From positions 5,392,501 to 5,456,500 of the forward strand of contig NZ_CP073766.1 of NCBI RefSeq assembly GCF_018255755.1: 64,000 nt of DNA, in the 5' to 3' direction. This DNA comes from Chitinophaga sp. HK235 (GTDB lineage Bacteria; Bacteroidota; Bacteroidia; Chitinophagales; Chitinophagaceae). The notes below the pieces were generated by a model that saw only the letters and a list, made by a program, of their open reading frames with translations, searched no databases and had not been told where the DNA came from. Each line of letters starts with the position of its first letter. Positions within the stretch are counted from its first letter, which is position 1. The position numbers and the translations under genes are program-made. Positions 24,987 to 33,745 of the stretch are shown here, piece after piece.

Positions 24987-25094
24987 ATGGTAACACTTTT
25001 TGTTTTTGTTATGGCCGTAGCCATTCTGGTTATCGGAGGTGCCATAACCGCCATCAACCTGCAATCCAGGCAGTGGTCTTCTTCTGAAGAATAG
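24987..25094 (+). CDS. Small single-pass membrane protein, 35 residues
   Basis: The ATG at 24987 opens a 35-codon frame starting MVTLFVFVMAVAILVIGGA, a single hydrophobic helix, followed by a polar tail rich in Ser and Glu (SSSEE) and a TAG. A good Bacteroidota promoter precedes it. It does not belong to a family I recognise. The frame is short and its expression is inferred from the promoter and the membrane-helix composition. Confidence 0.5.
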   Translation: MVTLFVFVMAVAILVIGGAITAINLQSRQWSSSEE

Positions 25095-25192
25095 TTATCA
25101 TCCACAGATTACCTGAATAATTATAGTCCTTCAATAGAGGGATAAGGCTGATTGCTGCGTCACATAAGCATATTATAGTATTTGAACCTACG

Positions 25193-26419
25193 ATGAAGTA
25201 CATAGCTGCGCGGGAGAAAAGGAACCTGCTGACGTATTTAGGAGAAAAGGAATGGTTGATCATGTTCCTTTGGTTTGGGTTGGCATTTGTTGGAGCCATC
25301 ACGGAAATCTCTAGAGGGAATATCAATAACTTCCTCATTTTCAAGAATGTATTCTTCCATCTGATACATCAGCAACCGTTATATATCGAATATCCGCAGG
25401 AATACTACGATGTAAACCTGTACGGTCCGGTTTTCAGTGTTGTCATAGCTCCTTTTGCGGGGCTGGAGACAAGACTGGGCGCTTTACTGTGGGCACTCAC
25501 CGGTGCCGGGGTATTGTATTATGCTATCCGGCAGCTACCGCTTAACCGTATTCAGCAAAATATTATCCTCCTGCTCTGCACCCAGGAACTGATGGGAGCC
25601 AGCGGGTGGTTTCAGATGAACCAGTTTGTTGGGGCATTCATCATCCTTACCTTCGCTTCCATTGTCAAAGGAAAGGATATGTGGGCAGCGTTTTTTATTG
25701 TACTCGGCACGCTCACAAAGATCTACGGGATTGTAGGACTGGCCTTCTTCTTTTTCAGTAGTAATCCCAAACGCCTGATAGCTGGGCTTTTCCTGTGGGG
25801 AGGAATTTTGTTTGCATTACCGATGCTGATTTCCAGCCCTCAGTATGTGATTAACTGTTATTTTGAATGGTATGCTGCCCTGGCACATAAGAATACCCTG
25901 AACGAAGCCGTGACAACCATTTTCCAGGATATTTCTGCCGGAGGTTTTATCAAAAGAGTATTTCATATTCCCTGGCTGAGCAATACCTATGTGCTGATAC
26001 CAGCTATGATCATCTTCCTGGCTCAGTATATCATGCTGCCTTACCGTTATAACTCCCGTTACCGTTTATATATTTTGTGCTCTGTGCTGATGTTCCCGGT
26101 ACTGTTTAGTACCAGCTCAGAATCACCTACCTACATTATTGCCATCCCGGCTATTTGTATCTGGTACGTGATGCAGCCGTCTACCCGGGCCAATAATATA
26201 TTTCTGTTTTTTGCCATACTGCTGGTAAGTTTCTCTCACTCCGATGTGGTAACCCCCTGGGTGAGGAAAAATCTTGCGGTGCCTTATGCACTGAAGGCCT
26301 TGCCTTGCTTGGTGTTATGGCTGATGATCGCGTATGAAATCTTTACTAAAAAGTTCCTGGTGAAACCACCTAAGCCTGAGGAAGCTGCCCCTGTACTGGA
26401 GCCGGTAGCCCAGGCATAA
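25193..26419 (+). CDS. GT87/DUF2029-type membrane glycosyltransferase-like protein
   Basis: A 408-residue integral membrane protein with about ten helices. The first loop carries NLYGPVFSVVIAPFAGL, and a later stretch FQMNQFVGAFIILTFASIVKGKDMWAAFF resembles the DUF2029/GT87 fold, whose members use polyprenyl-phosphate mannose or arabinose as donor. It would act in the inner membrane on envelope glycans. The C-terminus is a short Pro/Glu-rich tail (KPPKPEEAAPVLEP). It stands alone and ends at a strong terminator. Confidence 0.72.
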   Translation: MKYIAAREKRNLLTYLGEKEWLIMFLWFGLAFVGAITEISRGNINNFLIFKNVFFHLIHQQPLYIEYPQEYYDVNLYGPVFSVVIAPFAGLETRLGALLWALTGAGVLYYAIRQLPLNRIQQNIILLLCTQELMGASGWFQMNQFVGAFIILTFASIVKGKDMWAAFFIVLGTLTKIYGIVGLAFFFFSSNPKRLIAGLFLWGGILFALPMLISSPQYVINCYFEWYAALAHKNTLNEAVTTIFQDISAGGFIKRVFHIPWLSNTYVLIPAMIIFLAQYIMLPYRYNSRYRLYILCSVLMFPVLFSTSSESPTYIIAIPAICIWYVMQPSTRANNIFLFFAILLVSFSHSDVVTPWVRKNLAVPYALKALPCLVLWLMIAYEIFTKKFLVKPPKPEEAAPVLEPVAQA

Positions 26420-26469
26420 GGAACGGAGATATGCCAACGATATCACTTTTACGCCAACTTATAGACGAA

Positions 26470-26505
26470 ATGGCCACATGCCCAGGCATGTGGCCATATT
26501 TTTTA
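26470..26505 (+). terminator. Rho-independent terminator after the GT87-type gene
   Basis: ATGGCCACATGCC (26470-26482) pairs perfectly with GGCATGTGGCCAT (26485-26497), followed by ATTTTTTAT. The following 26506-26817 holds no gene and contains the upstream region of the GH92 gene. Confidence 0.88.
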
Positions 26506-26817
26506 TCAGATTGCCTTAGAACTGACGGTTAACAGTCCTGTTTAGCTTTTAGCCATCTCCTGGTTCTGTACCCCCGGCCCCATTCTCTGACAGGGCGCTA
26601 TGGGGTCTTACAGCCCGTTACATTACCATGGCTACTGCCCTATCTAAAATCATATTCAGCAGCTACTCAGCGTTCCTACCTATCTCTGATTTTTTGTTAA
26701 TACCATTAACAAAAAAGTTATTTCCCGACGCCCAAGGCCCTACTCTTTCCATTCACAAAAAAAATGTTAAAAAAGTTATCCTGACCCCGTATATTAGCTT
26801 GCTAAAAGGATTTAGTT

Positions 26818-29100
26818 ATGAACATGGGATTTAGGATCGGTGGCGCGCTGACCCTGTCGGCCATGATGCTCAACAGCATTGAAGCCGATGCACAGAAAAA
26901 GCCCGCCAAAGGCTTCAGCGAAAGCAGATCGGTAGCAGCGGTAGACCCGTACATCGGCTCAGGTGGTCATGGACACGTATTTGTAGGTGCCAGCGTGCCC
27001 TACGGCGCGGTTCAGGTAGGACCTACCAACATCGTTAAAGGTTGGGACTGGTGCTCCGGATACCACTACTCCGACAGTGTTGTAATCGGCTTCTCCCAGA
27101 TGCACCTCAGCGGCACCGGTATCGGCGACCTGGGCGATGTGCTGATCATGCCTTATACCGGTAACGTCCGTACCAACCGTGGTACACAGGACAATCCGAC
27201 TTCCGGCTACGGCTCCCATTATTCTCATACCCGCGAAAAAGCCCGTCCCGGTTATTACGCGGTAAAACTGGACGACTACAACATCGACGTAGAACTGACC
27301 GCTACTGAAAGAGTAGCCCTGCATAAATACACCTTCCCTAAAAACGAACCATCCAATATCATCATCGACCTGAAAGAAGGTATCGGCTGGGACGGCCCGG
27401 TAGAAACATACATCCACCAGATAGACGACTACACGCTGGAAGGTTACCGTTTCTCCAAAGGCTGGTCTGAAGACCAACGGGTATGGTTTACCATCAAGTC
27501 TTCTGTGCCGGTAAAACAGTTTATGGTCTTCGAAGGAGAAACTAAAAATGAAGGCAAATCCCTGAAAGGCAAAAACGTGAAAGGCGTTATCTCCTTTGCT
27601 AAATCCCCCGGACAGGTAATGTTAAAAGTAGGTATCTCCCCCGTGAGCAGTGCCAATGCGCTGGCTAACATCAACGCAGAAATGCCGGGCTGGGATTTTA
27701 CCAAAGTTGTCAACAGCGCCAACGCCAAATGGGACAAAGAACTGTCTAAAGTAAATATCCAGACTAAAGACGAAGCTACCCGCCGTGTATTCTACACCGC
27801 CCTCTATCACACCATGATAGACCCTGCGCTGTTCAATGACCACAACGGCAGCTTCCGCGGCACCGATAAAAAAGTATACCCTAATCCGGGCTTCGATAAT
27901 TACTCCGTTTTCTCCCTCTGGGACATCTACCGCTCTGCGGCTCCCCTGGCCACTATCCTGCATCCTGAAAAAGTGAACAGCTTCGTGAACTCCATGCTCA
28001 CCATTCACAAACATCAGGGTAAACTGCCGGTATGGCCACTCATGGGCAGCGAAACCAACTGTATGGTGGGGTACCACGCAGTACCGGTGATTGCAGATGC
28101 TTACCTGAAAGGATTCTCCGGATTCAACGCTGAAGAAGCTTTGGAAGCCATGAAAGCTACTTCCATGCGTGACGACCTGGGCGTTAAATATGTGAAGGAA
28201 AGAGGATACATTCCCGCCGATAAGGAATATGAATCTGTATCCAAAGCGCTGGAATATGCCATTGACGACTGGTGCATTGCCGCCATGGCCAAAAAGATGG
28301 GCAAGCAGGAAGACTACGAATACTATAAAAAACGTGCTTCCTACTACAAAAACTATTTCGACAGCACCATGAAATTTGTACGTCCCCGTCTGAGTGATGG
28401 CAGTTTCAAAACACCATATGATCCGTTCAACTCCATCCACGAAAAAGGTGACTTCACCGAAGGTAACGGCTGGCAGTATACCTGGCTGGTGCCTCACGAC
28501 GTAGAAGGACTGATAGGCCTGATGGGTGGCGATGAAGCTTTTACCCGTAAACTCGACAGCCTTTTCACCGCTAAAGGTGATATGGGTGTGCAGGCTTCCA
28601 ATGATATCTCCGGTCTTATTGGTATGTACGCGCATGGCAACGAACCTAGCCACCACGTTACCTATATGTATGCTTTCGCGGGCAACCAGTGGAAGACTGC
28701 AGAAAAAGTAAGACAGGTGATGAAGGATTTTTATTTCGACCAGCCTGAAGGCCTCGCAGGTAACGAAGACTGTGGCGCAATGTCATCCTGGTACGTGTTT
28801 TCTTCCCTGGGCTTCTACCCTGTTAACCCCGCCAACGGTGTTTACGTAATGGGTAGCCCCCTGTTTGATAAAGCCACCCTGAAACTGCAGGGCGGTAAAT
28901 CATTTACTGTACAAACAGTCAATAACAGCAGCGAAAATATCTACATTCAAAGTATTACACTTAACGGAAAACCCTATACGAAAAGTTTTATCACTCACAA
29001 GGACCTGTTGAAAGGTGGTACAATGGTAGTAACGATGGGTAACAAACCGAATTACAACTTTGGTAAAAATATAGCAGACAGACCTGCGAATAATTTATAG
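26818..29100 (+). CDS. GH92 alpha-mannosidase
   Basis: A 760-residue secreted glycoside hydrolase of family GH92 (exo-acting alpha-mannosidases, calcium-dependent). The N-terminus MNMGFRIGGALTLSAMMLNS ends in an ADAQ cleavage site. Family landmarks include VDPYIGSGGHGHVFVGAS, SQMHLSGTGIGDLGDV, GSETNCMVGYHAVPVIADAY and GNEDCGAMSSWYVFSSLGFYPV, the last carrying the conserved acidic and Gln/Ser-region residues. It probably trims mannose from glycoprotein glycans or mannans in the periplasm. It is convergent with a GHL10-like/CBM9-like pair. Confidence 0.93.
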   Translation: MNMGFRIGGALTLSAMMLNSIEADAQKKPAKGFSESRSVAAVDPYIGSGGHGHVFVGASVPYGAVQVGPTNIVKGWDWCSGYHYSDSVVIGFSQMHLSGTGIGDLGDVLIMPYTGNVRTNRGTQDNPTSGYGSHYSHTREKARPGYYAVKLDDYNIDVELTATERVALHKYTFPKNEPSNIIIDLKEGIGWDGPVETYIHQIDDYTLEGYRFSKGWSEDQRVWFTIKSSVPVKQFMVFEGETKNEGKSLKGKNVKGVISFAKSPGQVMLKVGISPVSSANALANINAEMPGWDFTKVVNSANAKWDKELSKVNIQTKDEATRRVFYTALYHTMIDPALFNDHNGSFRGTDKKVYPNPGFDNYSVFSLWDIYRSAAPLATILHPEKVNSFVNSMLTIHKHQGKLPVWPLMGSETNCMVGYHAVPVIADAYLKGFSGFNAEEALEAMKATSMRDDLGVKYVKERGYIPADKEYESVSKALEYAIDDWCIAAMAKKMGKQEDYEYYKKRASYYKNYFDSTMKFVRPRLSDGSFKTPYDPFNSIHEKGDFTEGNGWQYTWLVPHDVEGLIGLMGGDEAFTRKLDSLFTAKGDMGVQASNDISGLIGMYAHGNEPSHHVTYMYAFAGNQWKTAEKVRQVMKDFYFDQPEGLAGNEDCGAMSSWYVFSSLGFYPVNPANGVYVMGSPLFDKATLKLQGGKSFTVQTVNNSSENIYIQSITLNGKPYTKSFITHKDLLKGGTMVVTMGNKPNYNFGKNIADRPANNL

Positions 29101-29101
29101 A

Positions 29102-29176
29102 TTTTCTGATTTTGGTATTTTTTGATTTCGGGATTTAAATGGAATCCCGAAATCAAAAAATACCAAAATCAGAAAA
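29102..29176. terminator. Perfect 34-bp inverted repeat, bidirectional terminator
   Basis: Left arm 29102-29135, right arm 29143-29176, loop of 7 bases, no mismatch seen. The arms start TTTTCTGATTTTGG and end in the mirror sequence. It lies between two convergent genes (GH92 stop at 29100, minus-strand stop at 29186). Its A/T runs at both ends would let it terminate both directions. Confidence 0.85.
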
Positions 29177-29185
29177 TTTGAAAAT

Positions 29186-30271
29186 CTACACGCTCTCTCC
29201 CAATACCTGTAATACTTCCGGCGTCACTGTGCCGAAGATCGAAACCCCGGCGGCTCCGTTATCAATAGCCAGTTTCACCGCTTCCCTCAGATCATTGTAG
29301 TTATTATGGAAGTCAGGCAGGAAAAGCCCTGCATACAGAGGAAATGCACCATGCAGTGTTTTAACCCCTTCTGCTACAGCATCTCCTATCCAGGTAATAT
29401 TTTCCCGGTAGAACCCGTGATAGATCATCGGCATAACGGCATTCAGCGGCCAGTTGGTCCAGTCTTGCCTTACAATACGTTTGGCAATTTCCGGTGTTGG
29501 AAATACTGCGGCTGAAATAGGTTTTTTATGCTGCTGTGCCACCTGCGCCAGGTTTTTTACCACATTGGTAACGCGGTCGTAGCGGAACTTGCGCCAGGAA
29601 GGACTCTGGTCCGGATGTTCCAGCTCCAGCGGATCTTTGCCGTAAGCGGATTTATAAGCGCTGCGGCAATCGTTGCAGTAACAGAAATCGTATTCCGGCA
29701 GCTCTCTGGACTGGTCGATGCCGTAGTTCCCCCACAAGTTTACCGGCAGGATCACATCACAGAAGCGGACATAATCCAGATGGATACCATCCACATAATC
29801 CTTGGAAAGGAACTGTTGTACCTGCGATTTGAGGTAGTTCACTACTTCCGGTTTACTCGGACATAACCAGCGGTAGTAGTCCACATAAGGTGGGTGGTTG
29901 GAACAGGATTCGCCTTTCCGGTTGACGGCGTACCACTCCGGGTGACTAGCCAGCAGTTCTTTTTCTCCGCGGTTCATGGTCCACATCCAGCGATGTGCTT
30001 TGATGCCGTTGGCTTTGGCAGCTCTGAAGTGTACTTCGCTGTCTGCTTCAAAAAACAGATCGGTGATACCGGCCTGGCGGTAAGTGGCATAACGTTTTTG
30101 CAGATCGGCTGCTTTTTCTTTTGGATCAGGGTTGATCCATACACGGTGTTGTACACCGATTTTTTCCATTGACTGCGGCTTTTGGGCAGTAGCGGCGCTG
30201 GCTGGCAGCGATGGTTTGGCAAGGGCAAGTCCTCCGATGCCTAATGCTTTGATGAAATGACGTTTATCCAT
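29186..30271 (-). CDS. Putative glycoside hydrolase of the GHL10 type
   Basis: A 361-residue protein with a signal region MDKRHFIKALGIGGLALAKP that is Tat-like (KRHF then a hydrophobic stretch). The body is a TIM-barrel-like glycosidase (RVWINPDPKEK, TDLFFEADSEVHFRAAKANGI, VDGIHLDYVRF, and NAVMPMIYHGFY). The acidic residues in DGIHLDYVRF would be the catalytic region of the GHL10 (DUF4434/'putative glycoside hydrolase') group. It follows the CBM9-like gene by 5 bases on the same strand and probably acts with it on a cell-surface or external glycan. Confidence 0.7.
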   Translation of the reverse strand: MDKRHFIKALGIGGLALAKPSLPASAATAQKPQSMEKIGVQHRVWINPDPKEKAADLQKRYATYRQAGITDLFFEADSEVHFRAAKANGIKAHRWMWTMNRGEKELLASHPEWYAVNRKGESCSNHPPYVDYYRWLCPSKPEVVNYLKSQVQQFLSKDYVDGIHLDYVRFCDVILPVNLWGNYGIDQSRELPEYDFCYCNDCRSAYKSAYGKDPLELEHPDQSPSWRKFRYDRVTNVVKNLAQVAQQHKKPISAAVFPTPEIAKRIVRQDWTNWPLNAVMPMIYHGFYRENITWIGDAVAEGVKTLHGAFPLYAGLFLPDFHNNYNDLREAVKLAIDNGAAGVSIFGTVTPEVLQVLGESV

Positions 30272-30276
30272 AGCTG

Positions 30277-31395
30277 TTATTTTCTTTCGGTGGTGATACG
30301 ACCTTCCTGGTTGATACGAATAATACCATTGAAGGTATTGCCTTGAATGCCGGCATTGAACTGAGAGCTGATGCCTTCCATTTGCAGGGAATATACGGCT
30401 CCGTCGGTAGTGGTTTGTTTGGCGGGGACTTTCAGCTCCTGCAGGCTGGTAGCGAATTTACCATGGCGTTGCCGGTACTGCAGCTGTTGATGGTAGATGT
30501 GCCACAGATAACGTTTGGCAGGCTCTGTGGCTGGCATCTGGAAGTTGACTCTTTTTCCTCCGGTGGATTGTGTACTGAACTGCAGGTATCCCCATCTTTC
30601 AGGAGCATGCATGTTGATGATTTCCTGTGGCGACCATACCCAGTTGTTTTCCGGCTTTTTTAGTTTGACATACTGATTGTCTTCTACTTTGGTATCCCAT
30701 TCTACCCTGGAGAAGTTGATGCGCCAGATGGTGCTGTCGGAGGGCCGGCGTACATCGTTGAAAAAGCGCAGGGCATTGAAGGGGATGGCTATTTCCACGG
30801 TCCATTCCTTGTCTTCGTCGTTGGGCTGGTTGAGTGTACCGTTTATATGAACGGCGGTCTTTACGCCTTTAGTATCCCAGTTGAGCAAAGCGTTACCACC
30901 ATTGCGGTAAGGCTTGTTCATGAACAGGTCCATTATGGTATTGTATGCATTGATTTCCAGTTCAAAATACTGGTGCGTATCACCATCAGGATCGATAAAT
31001 ACTTCAAAATCATTATCCTGAAAGATGATGGCATCATGTTCTTTCAGTGTGGCCCAGATATGGGGCTCCTGCATGACGGCTGCAATGTAGAGGTAGTGCT
31101 GGTCCCACATCATTTTCACCTGGGTGCGCAGCGGTGGTTTGGGTTTGGCATTTCCTTCAATGTCGGTGAAGTCATCAGTCCAGGGCACTTGCTGCCAGGC
31201 TGTTTCAGACAGTTTGCCATCAATGGAAATGCTGTCATTGGTTTGATAACAGATGTAATGGCGTGGTGTTCCGGTAAATGGTTTGAAGGATTCTGAAAAA
31301 GTCTGTCCCTTAGCGGTGATACACATGATGAGACTGCAAAAAGCGGTAGTGGCACGGATGAACGCCTTGCATGGGTAATGGTTTGATCTTGACAT
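30277..31395 (-). CDS. CBM9-like carbohydrate-binding protein
   Basis: A 372-residue exported protein. The N-terminus has a signal-like segment (SNHYPCKAFIRATTAFCSLIMCI, then AKGQTF). From about residue 45 a CBM9-like domain follows: SISIDGKLSETAWQQVP, MMWDQHYLYIAAVMQEP, FQDNDFEVFIDPDGD, YFELEINAYNTI and EWTVEIAIPF. This is the common DOMON/CBM9-type sugar-binding fold of Bacteroidota surface proteins. It is the first gene of a two-gene unit with the GHL10-like gene. Confidence 0.82.
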   Translation of the reverse strand: MSRSNHYPCKAFIRATTAFCSLIMCITAKGQTFSESFKPFTGTPRHYICYQTNDSISIDGKLSETAWQQVPWTDDFTDIEGNAKPKPPLRTQVKMMWDQHYLYIAAVMQEPHIWATLKEHDAIIFQDNDFEVFIDPDGDTHQYFELEINAYNTIMDLFMNKPYRNGGNALLNWDTKGVKTAVHINGTLNQPNDEDKEWTVEIAIPFNALRFFNDVRRPSDSTIWRINFSRVEWDTKVEDNQYVKLKKPENNWVWSPQEIINMHAPERWGYLQFSTQSTGGKRVNFQMPATEPAKRYLWHIYHQQLQYRQRHGKFATSLQELKVPAKQTTTDGAVYSLQMEGISSQFNAGIQGNTFNGIIRINQEGRITTERK

Positions 31396-31524
31396 TTTTT
31401 AAATGTTTGAATACCAGTCTTCTGGTTTCCGAAATAATTAGCTATCCAATTTCAATATGGGTCTCAAGATAATGGGTTAATCCAACAGAACAAACAACAT
31501 CTTCTATTTAAAAAGAATAAAAAA

Positions 31525-31553
31525 AACCTGATCAGGATTTTCCTGATCAGGTT
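31525..31553 (-). terminator. Terminator after the M13 peptidase gene
   Basis: AACCTGATCAGGA and TCCTGATCAGGTT form 13-bp perfect arms with a 3-base loop, followed on the minus strand by TTTTTTTATTC. It is 25 bases after the stop of the 31579-33624 gene, and serves that gene. Confidence 0.8.
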
Positions 31554-31578
31554 TACAAAAAGTAAAAGAATCATTCAA

Positions 31579-33624
31579 TTACCAAATTCTGACGCGCGCG
31601 CTATCTGCTCTCCACATACCGTTACCTTCTTTCACGTTATACACTTTATAAAAAGCGTCTACATCGCTGAAAGGTCCGTTCACTCTGAATTTAGCAGGTG
31701 AGTGAACGTCGGTGAGTACACGACGGGCGAGCTCTTCTTTTTTGGTATGGCTCAGCCATCCCAGGGAGTAACCCATGAAGAAGCGCTGTGACGGCGTATA
31801 TCCGGCGATAGGTTGGTTCTTTTTGAATTGTTCGGTATGTTGGAAGGCATCCCATCCGAGGAGGATACCGCCGAGGTCGGCGATGTTTTCGCCAAGGGTG
31901 GCTTTACCATTGATGTGCTGGCTATCTACCACTACATAGCTGTCGAATTGTCTAACCATCACGGCTGCACGCTGATTGAATTTGCTTTCATCTTCTTTGG
32001 TCCACCAGCTTTTCAGGTTACCGTCTGCATCAAATTGACGGCCTTCGTCATCGAAGCCATGGGTGATTTCGTGGCCGATGGTGGAGGCGCCGGCATAGCC
32101 GTATACGAGGGCGTCATCCAGTTCTTCATCGCGTTTACCGGGAACGGTGAAGATACCGGCGGGCAGTACGATTTCGTTGTTGCTGGGGTTGTAGTAGGCG
32201 TTATACGTCTGTGGAGTCATGTCCCATTCGGTGCGGTCTACGGGTTTACCCAGTTTGTTGACGGAGTAGTTATGCCACCATTGACGGGCTGCTTTGATAT
32301 TCTGGGCATAGGACTGGTCTTTGATGTCCATTGCGGAGAAGTCTTTCCATTTATCAGGGTAACCTACTTTTTTGGTGATCTTCGACAGTTTGTACAGTGC
32401 TTTCTGTTTGGTGCTGTCGCTCATCCAGGTGAGGTTTTCGATGCGTGTTTTGAGGGCGCCGCGGATATCCTCCACCATGTTTTCATATCTTTTTTTGGCG
32501 GTAGCATTGAAGAATTCTTTTACGAACAGCTGGCCCAGGGCTTCGCCGATGGCATCTTCTTCAGTGTCCAGCACGCGCTTCCAGCGGGGTTTCTGTTTCT
32601 CCTGACCTTTGAGCAGGGTGTTGTAGAAAGCGAAGTTAGTAGCCGCGATGGTGTCGCTAAGCGATGAAGCGGCGCTGCTGATCAGGTGCCATTTAAGATA
32701 GTTTTTCCAGGTGCTGAGGGGCTGCGATTTAACGGCAGCACTGAGGGCGGTATAGAATTCAGGCTGACCAACAATGATGGTGTCAGCAAACTTACTAATG
32801 CCTTGTTGTTTGATGAAGGCGGCCCAGTCGATATTACCGGCTATTTTATTCAGCTCTGTTACCGGCATTTTGTGGTAATTGGCTTCCGGATCGCGCAGGT
32901 CGGCCAGCTTACGGCTGGATTTGGCCAGCAGGGTTTCCAGCTGTATAATGCCTTCAGCGGCTGTTTTGGCGGCGCTGGCATCCATACCGGTGAATTGCAG
33001 CATATGGGCGATATGAGCAGGATAAGCCTGTCTTACCTTAGTGGTGCGCTCATCGGTGTTGAAGTAATAGTCGCGGTTGGGGAGTCCCAGCCCACCCTGG
33101 TAAAACTGCAGGGCCATGGCTTCGCTGTTTTTGCTGTCCTGAGCAATGTAAGGACTGCACATAGCGCCGGTATAGATGTTCTGGGTGGCGGCGAGTGCTA
33201 CCAGTTCCTGTACGTTGGTAACGGCATCAATAGCTTTGAGATCTTCTTCAATAGGTTTGATACCGGCAGCATTGATGGCTGCGGAGTCCATACCGCTTTT
33301 CCAGAAGGCAGCTATCTTGTGGGAGATGGCGTCACCTGGTTTTTCTGCGGCTTGTTCGTTGATAAGGCGCAGGCGTTTGTACAGCTCTTCCTGTACGAGG
33401 TTACCGATGCCCCAGGCGCTGTATTCTGCGGGTATGGGGTTTTGTTTGATCCATCCGCCGTTGACAAAGTCAAAATAATCTTGTGCGGGGTTGACAGTAC
33501 TGTCTACATTGGCGGCTAGGATATCAGGGGTAGCTTGTTTGTCGGCAGCGGCTTTTCCCTGGTTGCAGGCACTCAGATAAGCCATACCGGCTATACTCAT
33601 GCCTGTGAGCAAGTATTTCCTCAT
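31579..33624 (-). CDS. M13-family metallopeptidase lipoprotein
   Basis: A 681-residue zinc endopeptidase of the neprilysin/PepO family. A lipobox lies at the N-terminus (GMAYLSAC). The M13 N-terminal region begins near residue 40 (PAQDYFDFVNGGWIKQNPIP). The zinc motif is GHEITHGFDDEGRQFD, with the downstream Glu in LGENIADLGG, and the family motifs NAYYNPSNNEIVLPAGIF and FRVNGPFSDVDAFYKVYNV are present. Length is standard. It would degrade short peptides at the outer face of the cell. It is a single-gene unit, divergent from the DUF5009-like gene. Confidence 0.93.
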   Translation of the reverse strand: MRKYLLTGMSIAGMAYLSACNQGKAAADKQATPDILAANVDSTVNPAQDYFDFVNGGWIKQNPIPAEYSAWGIGNLVQEELYKRLRLINEQAAEKPGDAISHKIAAFWKSGMDSAAINAAGIKPIEEDLKAIDAVTNVQELVALAATQNIYTGAMCSPYIAQDSKNSEAMALQFYQGGLGLPNRDYYFNTDERTTKVRQAYPAHIAHMLQFTGMDASAAKTAAEGIIQLETLLAKSSRKLADLRDPEANYHKMPVTELNKIAGNIDWAAFIKQQGISKFADTIIVGQPEFYTALSAAVKSQPLSTWKNYLKWHLISSAASSLSDTIAATNFAFYNTLLKGQEKQKPRWKRVLDTEEDAIGEALGQLFVKEFFNATAKKRYENMVEDIRGALKTRIENLTWMSDSTKQKALYKLSKITKKVGYPDKWKDFSAMDIKDQSYAQNIKAARQWWHNYSVNKLGKPVDRTEWDMTPQTYNAYYNPSNNEIVLPAGIFTVPGKRDEELDDALVYGYAGASTIGHEITHGFDDEGRQFDADGNLKSWWTKEDESKFNQRAAVMVRQFDSYVVVDSQHINGKATLGENIADLGGILLGWDAFQHTEQFKKNQPIAGYTPSQRFFMGYSLGWLSHTKKEELARRVLTDVHSPAKFRVNGPFSDVDAFYKVYNVKEGNGMWRADSARVRIW

Positions 33625-33745
33625 ATTTGATTGGTTGTTTTAAGGCTGGAAAGATAAAGGTTTTTTGGGCAGCGCCCTTTAAAATAGACAGAATACTATT
33701 GGTTTTATATTGTATTTTGGAAGATAGTCAACCAGCTTATCCCTT

